From the NCBI GenBank assembly GCA_016287075.1, contig JAEEVC010000004.1, forward strand, positions 62,001 through 126,000: a stretch of DNA of 64,000 nt, given 5' to 3'. Source of the DNA: Bacteroidales bacterium (GTDB taxonomy: Bacteria; Bacteroidota; Bacteroidia; Bacteroidales; UBA932). Position numbers and translations under genes: made by a program. This document shows positions 57,381 through 64,000 of this stretch, in pieces. Positions within the stretch are counted from its first letter, which is position 1. Each line of letters opens with the position of its first letter. A model generated the notes under the pieces. The model saw only the letters and a program-made list of their open reading frames with translations. It had not been told where the DNA came from and ran no database searches.

Positions 57381-60300
57381 ATGGACCTTCACAGAACAAC
57401 GGGTCTGCTCTGCGCAGTACTTATCCTCGCAACAGCATCCGCTTCGGCCCAACCGAAGAAAACCGTGTCGGGAACGGTGACAGGCGCCGACGGCGCCCCG
57501 CTCCCCGGTGTTACGGTGATCCTTGCCGGCAGTTTCAACGGCACGACCACCGGTAACAAAGGTGAGTACATCATAGAGGCAGCAGCCGAAGATGTGCTCC
57601 TGTTCTCTTGTATCGGATTCAAGGAAACCAGTATCCAGGTCGGAAAGAAAAACCGGATCGACATCGTCTTGGAAGAGGATACGATCACCTTGGAGGAAAC
57701 CGTGGTCACCGCCTTAGGCATTAAACGGTCGGAAAAAGCCCTGGGTTATTCCGTGTCGAAAGTTGAAAGCGAAGACCTCAACAACGCCGTCAGCAGCAAC
57801 TGGCTGAACGGTCTTTCGGGCAAGGTGGCGGGACTCAATTTCGATTCTGCCTCCGCCGGACCGTCAGGATCGATCCGTGTCACCCTGCGCGGCGAGAGTT
57901 CCCTCAATCCATCCAAGAGCGAAGCCCTTTTCGTCGTCGACGGCATTCCGATCAACAGCAACATGCTTTCGACCAGCGGACAGTCATCCTCGGCCTACAA
58001 TGCGACCAGCGTAGACATGCCCATTGACTACGGTAACGGCGCCAGCGACCTCAATCCGGATGACATTGAATCCGTCACCGTGCTCAAAGGCGCTGCCGCA
58101 ACCGCCCTTTATGGCTCCCGCGCCGCAAATGGTGCAATCGTTATCACAACCAAAAGCGGCAGGATCGGTAAAGGCCTGGGCGTCACCTTCAGTTCCTCTT
58201 ATACTTGGGAGCGCCCCGGCTATTGGCCGGACTTTCAGGATCAATACGGTGCAGGAAACCGCAATTCCATCGCCCAGGAGACCCTGTATTCCTTTTATAA
58301 GATATCCGAGGAAGGGATTGCCGCATCCAGCAACCACTACGCTTATGGCCCGAAATTCGATGGCCAGATGTTCTACCAATACGGCAACATCGACGAATAC
58401 GGCAACTACTACAAAACGGAATGGGTCGCCCGGGACTGGTACAAAGGCTTTTTTCAGTCCGGTTTGACGGCAACAAACACGGTAGTAATTGAAGGCAACA
58501 ACGGAAAGGGCTCCAATGGTCGCGTTTCCTATTCCGACACGCGCAACAGTTGGATCACCCCGAACAGCGGCTATGGTCGGCAGGTACTCTCCGCCTCTTT
58601 CGCTTCCCAGATCAACAAGTGGATTGATTTGAGTATCAAAATCACCTATAACCACAAGGGAAGCGACAACATGCCCATGTCCGGATACGGCCGCTCAACC
58701 ATCATGGGAACCCTGTTCTGGTTGTCCCCGAACATTGACATCAACTGGATGCGGGACTACCGCGATGTGGCCGTTTCAAAGAATTATTCTGGCAGTAACC
58801 AGTTCTACTCCAATGCGGACAGCGTCTTCCAGCAGTGTTATGAGCAACTCAACACAATGGACCGCGACCGTCTCTACGGCAATGTCGTGGCCAGCATCGA
58901 TTTCACGCGCCACCTCAATCTGATGCTCCGTACCGGCCTGGACCACTCCAGCGATCTCCGCACCCTGCAGAAGCCTTGGGGCAGCCATACATACAACCAC
59001 GGCCGCTACCAGGAGAGTATCATTACCCAGCGGGAGATCAATACCGACTTCCTCCTGAAATACGACAACCGGTTCGGTGCGCTGAAGCAGTTCGCCATAA
59101 CCGGCATGTTTGGCGGGAACATCATGACCCAGGGCTACTCCAAGTATTCCCAGACAGCCGTGTCCCTGGAGGTGCCTGACCAATACACGCTGGCCAATGC
59201 ATCGTCAGCTCTGGACACCTATTTCTTTCGCAGCAACAAACAGATCAACAGCCTCTATGGAATGCTGCAACTCAGTTGGAAGGATATGATATTCGTCGAT
59301 ATTACCGGACGGAATGACTGGTCCAGTACCCTGGACCCCCGATGGAACTCCTACTTCTATCCCTCTGTCAGCGCCAGTTTCCTGCTGAATTCGATGCTGG
59401 GCATGGGCAAGGGAGTCGATCTGCTGAAGTTCCGGGCCTCCTGGGCCAACGTTGGTAACGACACGAGCGCTTACGCCATCGAGAACTATTACAACAACAG
59501 CAATTTCGGCGGAGGCGTCCTGCTGCCGACCACGATCTCATCAGCCGACATCAAGCCGGAAATGACCCGGAGTTATGAACTCGGTCTCGAAGGCCGGTTC
59601 CTGACAGGACGGGTCAGTTTTGACCTTGCCGTCTACCGGGCGGAGAGTTACAACCAGATTCTCAGTGCTCCGGTCGACCCGGCGACAGGCTTCTGGAATG
59701 CCATGATCAATGCCGGCCTCATCACCAACCAGGGCATCGAGTTTTCGCTGGGTGGACAACCCGTCAGGACACGCGATTTCAAGTGGGACATCCATGCCGT
59801 CTACTCCCGCAATGTCAACCGGGTAATCGAACTGGCGGAGGGTGTAGACTCCTGGCAGATTGCCAAACTGAACAATGCACAGGTCCTTGCCATGCCCAAC
59901 GGAACCCTGGGAGCCATTTACGGGACCGGTTTTTCACGTGTTCCCGAAAACACGGTCATCACGATGGAGGACGGAACGGTCCGGGACATTTCCGGAGAGA
60001 TCCTGTTCGACGCAGAGACCGGCAATCCTGTCATTGACAAGGCGAACACCCGTTATCTCGGCGAGACACAGAACAAGTGGAAAGGCGGACTACAACAGAC
60101 CTTCAGTTACAAAGGCTTCCGCCTGGCCCTGCAGGTTGACGGCGCCTTCGGCGGACATGCCTACTCGAACTCGGCGTCCATCCTCTCGATGACCGGAAAA
60201 CTGACAAACACCCTGGAGGGCCGGTACGACGGCATTATCGGCGACGGATATTGCTATGATGCTGCAAGCGGGACTTATTTCCGGAACAAGACCGTCACCG

Positions 60301-60614
60301 AAAGCATTTCCTACTACTATGACCAGTGGTACGCACGTGAAAACGTCGAGTCGAACATCTACAGCACGTCCTATATCAAACTCCGGGAGGCCCGCTTCGA
60401 GTATTCCCTTCCCAAGCGGCTGATGGACAAAACCAAGTTCCTCAGCGGTGTTTCCTTCGCCGTTTACGGACGGAACCTTGCCATGTGGACGAAGTGGCCC
60501 ATCTATGATCCCGAAGTCGCCTGCCTGGACGGGACCACCATCACTACGGGTCTTGAAGCAGCCGCTTTCCCGATGACCCGGTCCTTCGGTTTCAACCTGA
60601 AAATCAAATTCTAA
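57381..60614 (+). CDS. SusC/RagA family TonB-linked outer-membrane protein
   Basis: A 1077-residue SusC-type transporter: signal peptide (MDLHRTTGLLCAVLILATAS then ASAQ), carboxypeptidase-like domain (GTVTGADGAPLPGVTVILAG), the SusC TonB-box region (LEETVVTALGIKRSEKALGY), plug (ALFVVDGIPINSNM, DLNPDDIESVTVLKGAAATA, LYGSRAANGAIVITTKSG), and a 22-strand barrel ending RSFGFNLKIKF. It imports oligosaccharides with the SusD partner directly downstream. Substrate is inferred only from neighbours. Confidence 0.97.
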   Translation: MDLHRTTGLLCAVLILATASASAQPKKTVSGTVTGADGAPLPGVTVILAGSFNGTTTGNKGEYIIEAAAEDVLLFSCIGFKETSIQVGKKNRIDIVLEEDTITLEETVVTALGIKRSEKALGYSVSKVESEDLNNAVSSNWLNGLSGKVAGLNFDSASAGPSGSIRVTLRGESSLNPSKSEALFVVDGIPINSNMLSTSGQSSSAYNATSVDMPIDYGNGASDLNPDDIESVTVLKGAAATALYGSRAANGAIVITTKSGRIGKGLGVTFSSSYTWERPGYWPDFQDQYGAGNRNSIAQETLYSFYKISEEGIAASSNHYAYGPKFDGQMFYQYGNIDEYGNYYKTEWVARDWYKGFFQSGLTATNTVVIEGNNGKGSNGRVSYSDTRNSWITPNSGYGRQVLSASFASQINKWIDLSIKITYNHKGSDNMPMSGYGRSTIMGTLFWLSPNIDINWMRDYRDVAVSKNYSGSNQFYSNADSVFQQCYEQLNTMDRDRLYGNVVASIDFTRHLNLMLRTGLDHSSDLRTLQKPWGSHTYNHGRYQESIITQREINTDFLLKYDNRFGALKQFAITGMFGGNIMTQGYSKYSQTAVSLEVPDQYTLANASSALDTYFFRSNKQINSLYGMLQLSWKDMIFVDITGRNDWSSTLDPRWNSYFYPSVSASFLLNSMLGMGKGVDLLKFRASWANVGNDTSAYAIENYYNNSNFGGGVLLPTTISSADIKPEMTRSYELGLEGRFLTGRVSFDLAVYRAESYNQILSAPVDPATGFWNAMINAGLITNQGIEFSLGGQPVRTRDFKWDIHAVYSRNVNRVIELAEGVDSWQIAKLNNAQVLAMPNGTLGAIYGTGFSRVPENTVITMEDGTVRDISGEILFDAETGNPVIDKANTRYLGETQNKWKGGLQQTFSYKGFRLALQVDGAFGGHAYSNSASILSMTGKLTNTLEGRYDGIIGDGYCYDAASGTYFRNKTVTESISYYYDQWYARENVESNIYSTSYIKLREARFEYSLPKRLMDKTKFLSGVSFAVYGRNLAMWTKWPIYDPEVACLDGTTITTGLEAAAFPMTRSFGFNLKIKF

Positions 60615-60627
60615 AACGGGTACGCTT

Positions 60628-62124
60628 ATGAAACGGATCACTATCCTCCTCCTGGCGGCATTCGCCGCCCTCGCCGGAACGACTCTCGCATCCTGCGACC
60701 ATTTCGCCGAGTTGAACGAGAACCCGAACCAGATCACCTACGGCAACGTCACCCCGTCCAAGCTGCTCCAGGATGTCCTTTACTCGGGCCATTGGACCGT
60801 CTTTTACCGTTCATGGCGCATCAACGGTCAATTGATGCAATACAACATCCAAACGAACGGCATGGAACTCACGGCCAATTACGATGTACGGGCAACGGAG
60901 TCCGCAACCCTATGGCAAAACCTGTATCGATGGGCAGCAGGCGCCAACCACATCGCCGTCATCTCGGAGGCACAAGGCGACGCAAATATGCAGGCCATCG
61001 GCCTTACCCTCAAGGTTTATCTGTCCGAATCCATCACAGCCATCTTCGGTGACATTCCTTATTCCGAGGCTTTCCAATGGACGGAACTTGTCTCCCATCC
61101 CAAATATGATGACCAGGAGGCCGTGTATACCCGGATGCTTGAAGAACTGGAGAAGGCCAACAGCCTGTACAACACATCCAAGACGCTCGATTATCCGGAA
61201 AGGGACCTGCTCTATCAGGGAGACATCTCCCGTTGGAAAAAGTTTACGAATTCCCTCCGCATGCGTCTGCTGATGCGATGCAGTAAGTGTCGGATGGAAA
61301 AACTCGACCCTGCCTCGGAAATGCAGAAAATGGTTTCGGACCCGGAAACCTACCCCTTGTTTTCCGCCAATTCTGACGGCGCCATCTTCCGATATACGGG
61401 AATCAACCCCAATTACAACGGCTTCGGTCCCACGACTTCAACGGATCCGATGAGCACCAACATGCGGCTTGGCGCCACATTCGTCAACAAAATGATGGCG
61501 AGCGGCGATCCCCGGATCTCATTCATGGCAAAGGCCAACAATGGGGAATACATCGGACTGGAAGCCGGACAGACCAACGATTATATCGCACTGGTCGCTC
61601 CAACGGCCTGTACCTTCAATGCAAACCTGAGTACGGACACCGCCCCTTCTACGCTGATGAATTACGCCGAACTGCTCTTCATCGAGGCAGAGGCGGTTTT
61701 CCGCGGGCTGATCAATGGGGGAAAGACCGCGAAAGAACTGTACGATGCCGCCGTAACCGCTTCCGTCCGACAATGGATGGGAAACGAAAGCTGGCAACCC
61801 GGCGTATTTCTCCAGGAGCCTTCCACGGCCGCTTTCAACGGCACGCTGGAACGGATCTTGGACCAGAAATACCTCGCCACGTTTCTCTGCGGCTACGAAG
61901 CCTGGTGCGACTACCGCAGGACCGGCTTGCCCGTCATGCAGACCGGACCGGCACATGTCAACAAAGACGCACAGGGGAAGGTTGTCCTGCCTACTCGCCT
62001 GCGTTATCCACTCATTACCCAGACCTCCAATGGCGAAAACTGGCGCAAGGCCGTCTCACTCCTGGAAACAGGCAAAGATGACATGCTCTCGCGTGTCTGG
62101 TTTGCCCGGGGCACCAACTATTAA
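60628..62124 (+). CDS. SusD/RagB family surface lipoprotein
   Basis: A 498-residue lipoprotein (signal ending TTLASC) that caps the SusC barrel and binds glycan. SusD landmarks are FAELNENPNQITYGNV near the start, AISEAQGD-like TPR helices in the N-terminal half (VYTRMLEELEKANSLYNTSK), MNYAELLFIEAEAVFRGLIN and the C-terminal RRTGLPVMQTGP and LPTRLRYPLITQTSN. The SusD-SusC pair defines the locus as a polysaccharide- or glycan-utilisation locus. Confidence 0.95.
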   Translation: MKRITILLLAAFAALAGTTLASCDHFAELNENPNQITYGNVTPSKLLQDVLYSGHWTVFYRSWRINGQLMQYNIQTNGMELTANYDVRATESATLWQNLYRWAAGANHIAVISEAQGDANMQAIGLTLKVYLSESITAIFGDIPYSEAFQWTELVSHPKYDDQEAVYTRMLEELEKANSLYNTSKTLDYPERDLLYQGDISRWKKFTNSLRMRLLMRCSKCRMEKLDPASEMQKMVSDPETYPLFSANSDGAIFRYTGINPNYNGFGPTTSTDPMSTNMRLGATFVNKMMASGDPRISFMAKANNGEYIGLEAGQTNDYIALVAPTACTFNANLSTDTAPSTLMNYAELLFIEAEAVFRGLINGGKTAKELYDAAVTASVRQWMGNESWQPGVFLQEPSTAAFNGTLERILDQKYLATFLCGYEAWCDYRRTGLPVMQTGPAHVNKDAQGKVVLPTRLRYPLITQTSNGENWRKAVSLLETGKDDMLSRVWFARGTNY

Positions 62125-62136
62125 ACGATTCCGGAA

Positions 62137-64000
62137 ATGAAAACAAAACTTCATACCCTTTTGGCTTTTGCCCTGAGCGCAAGTATGCTGGCAGCCTGCT
62201 ATCAGACACCCGAACCGGCAGGAGAGCCCCTGTTCACCGTCGTTCCCCAGAACGGGACCCATACGTTTGAAATGGGCCCGGAAAAGACATCCCTGACGGA
62301 TGTCACAGGGCTCAAGGTCTTCGTCTATTCCAACCAGGACTGGAAGATAACACCCTCATTCGAAGACCCGGACGGGGACAACAGCTGGTTCAGTATCTAT
62401 CCGACCGAAGGAAAAGACGACGGACGTTTCTACATCAATGTTACGGAACTGACGACCCCCTACCCGAGGCGCTGCAAAATCCTGTTTACAAATGGAAAGG
62501 GCGAAGAACTCCTGACCGCCGACTTCGTCCAGAACGGGACGGAGGCTTTCATCACCCCGGACATGACCCTGCTCAGCTACGGCTCAGAAGGCGGGGAACT
62601 GACTCTCAACATTCGTTCCAACGTCATCTGGGCCGCGGAAGTCAAGCCGGAAACAGCCGGAGCCGATGTCTCCTGGTGTCGGTTGGGCGCGTCCGGTGCA
62701 ACCAGCCAAACCGTTGTCACAACAGCCAATACAGGCGACGACAAACGGGCCGCAATCATCCATTTCTACATGGTTGGACGGGAAGAGGTCTTTGCCGATG
62801 TCACCGTCACCCAACTGCCGGAGTTCAAAATCAGCAACGCCACCCTCATCACCATCCGTGAAGCGCTGCAGCACAGCGGTATCATCGAAGACAACCTGAA
62901 ATTCCAGGGTTACGTCATCAACGACAGTGAGACCGGGAACATGGACGATGAGAGCGACCTGTTCCTCCAGGATGACAGCGGACGGGGCATCGCCGTCCGG
63001 CTCCCGGATGCCACGCGCTATCCCGCAGGCACGAAACTCTCCGTATGGATGACCGGCGGCATCCTCCAGGACAGTGACGATGGCATTGTCCGCCTCTACA
63101 ACATGGCTGCCGGCACTTTCTCGACCGAAACGACGCTGACCGGAACGGAAGCGACGCCAGTGGACATCTCCGATCTCTCGAAGATGGATGACTATCCCTG
63201 CACACTGGTCCGCCTGAAAGGCGTATATTTCACATCTCCGATCGGAACCTTGTACAACGTCGGTTCATGGAAGAGCAAAGCTTGCAGTTATGGACTAACC
63301 CGGATTGTCGACAGCGCAGGCCATATCGCCAACATCCGGACCCTCGGCTCCTTTACCCAGAAATTCAATAAGGGACTGACGGCCAATGAATATGACATTA
63401 CGGGTATCGTCTTGCCCGACAAGGGCGAGTGGCTCCATATCGACGGGGACAAGTCCAACCTCAAGCAGATGGACGGCTATGTCTTTTCCCATTCCCTCCG
63501 CATCCGGTCTGTTGACGACCTGAAAGACAAAGGGACGGCTGGACATAAAGTCCCGATCGTCTACTGGCTCGGCATCAACACGACCAACAGCAGTTACTGG
63601 GTGCCGGCGTATGGCGAAGGAGAGTTCAACCTGATCAAGGGCATCACGGGAGCAACGGGTCCGAACAACAGCGCCCGCGTATCTTACATCCTCAAGGATA
63701 TTCCCGGGGCGGCGGAGGATGCCAACTGCTACCAGGGCTATTCGACCGTTACCTACTTCGATGCTACGTACGGCGGCTATTTCTATGAACTGTCCACATC
63801 GACGAAAACCCGCTCCGGACAGATCCTGTTCTCGTTCACCGTCGGAGTCTGGGGCTCTGCCGGACGATACATGAAACTCCAGTCCAGCACGGACGGTGCA
63901 TCATGGACCGACGTTCCGGGTGCCGACATCGAACTGTGGAACTCCTACTCATCCGGGACAGCCGCTGCAAGCGACTACACCAGACTCTATTCCAACCAGT
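62137..64000 (+). CDS. BACON/DUF5689-domain surface lipoprotein (partial, runs off the window)
   Basis: From the ATG at 62137 the frame is open to the window edge (621 codons). It has a lipoprotein signal (MKTKLHTLLAFALSASMLAA then C21) and two BACON-like immunoglobulin domains (about residues 35-130 and 140-225; FVQNGTEAF and TVTQLPEF end them). A DUF5689/OB-fold-like region starts at about 230 (ITIREALQHSGIIEDNLKFQ, ESDLFLQDDSGRGIAVRLPD), and a further beta domain begins near 520. Such proteins are surface glycan-binding proteins or nucleases/hydrolases with a catalytic C-terminus, which is not visible here. Confidence 0.85.
   Translation, partial: MKTKLHTLLAFALSASMLAACYQTPEPAGEPLFTVVPQNGTHTFEMGPEKTSLTDVTGLKVFVYSNQDWKITPSFEDPDGDNSWFSIYPTEGKDDGRFYINVTELTTPYPRRCKILFTNGKGEELLTADFVQNGTEAFITPDMTLLSYGSEGGELTLNIRSNVIWAAEVKPETAGADVSWCRLGASGATSQTVVTTANTGDDKRAAIIHFYMVGREEVFADVTVTQLPEFKISNATLITIREALQHSGIIEDNLKFQGYVINDSETGNMDDESDLFLQDDSGRGIAVRLPDATRYPAGTKLSVWMTGGILQDSDDGIVRLYNMAAGTFSTETTLTGTEATPVDISDLSKMDDYPCTLVRLKGVYFTSPIGTLYNVGSWKSKACSYGLTRIVDSAGHIANIRTLGSFTQKFNKGLTANEYDITGIVLPDKGEWLHIDGDKSNLKQMDGYVFSHSLRIRSVDDLKDKGTAGHKVPIVYWLGINTTNSSYWVPAYGEGEFNLIKGITGATGPNNSARVSYILKDIPGAAEDANCYQGYSTVTYFDATYGGYFYELSTSTKTRSGQILFSFTVGVWGSAGRYMKLQSSTDGASWTDVPGADIELWNSYSSGTAAASDYTRLYSNQ

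Overview
The window is GC-rich Bacteroidota chromosome, most likely order Bacteroidales (gut type). The grounds are: TAnnTTTG -7 boxes with TTTG/TTG about 20 bp upstream, almost no Shine-Dalgarno sequences, a SusC/SusD pair, DUF4270 and DUF3098 proteins, the FtsX-DUF3098-UppP order, and a long MetK. The genus cannot be fixed from sequence alone. No rRNA, tRNA or CRISPR array was recognised.

Region 1 (1-31233) is housekeeping core. It runs from a TonB-dependent receptor cut by the window edge, through metK behind a SAM-II riboswitch and terminator, then smpB, an LpxH-like phosphoesterase, uppP, DUF3098, ftsX, a short GT5 protein with a DUF4270 lipoprotein, acpP, pnuC-uvrC-TlpA-like, a small-envelope cluster (YtxH/YqjE-like), hemW, a coiled-coil protein, DUF2007/DUF3109, a degenerate M16 peptidase homologue, TPR, U32, a HigBA-type toxin-antitoxin pair, an orphan lipoprotein, prmC, ddl, PBP1a and topA.

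Region 2 (about 31152-43182) is an AT-richer island. It is bounded by an 81-bp direct repeat of the last codons of topA (79/81 identical, copies 11,950 bp apart). Its cargo is a two-gene Rhs/YD-repeat locus with a putative GIY-YIG-type toxin tail and a candidate immunity gene, a divergent XRE regulator, a complete ISL3/ISAon1-like insertion sequence with target duplication, and an AbiEi/AbiEii type IV toxin-antitoxin pair. No integrase is visible. The downstream Rhs gene has an in-frame TAG just after its signal peptide.

Region 3 (43229-51650) returns to the core: an Lrp-type regulator, ispD, then the cell-shape cluster mreB-mreC-mreD-mrdA(PBP2)-rodA followed by a sodium:solute symporter. An intergenic stretch of about 600 bp (51651-52266) carries repeats and alternative hairpins.

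Region 4 (52216-64000, open at the right) is a LacI-regulated utilisation locus. It comprises lacI, a BASS-family transporter, an APH-fold kinase, an HpcH/HpaI aldolase, a sialidase-fold (BNR) secreted protein, SusC, SusD and a BACON/DUF5689 lipoprotein, all packed as one operon. The same 18-bp operator, in opposite orientations, lies in front of lacI and in front of the transporter. The parts suggest extracellular cleavage of an acidic (ulosonic-type) sugar, import, phosphorylation and retro-aldol cleavage. The substrate is not known from sequence.
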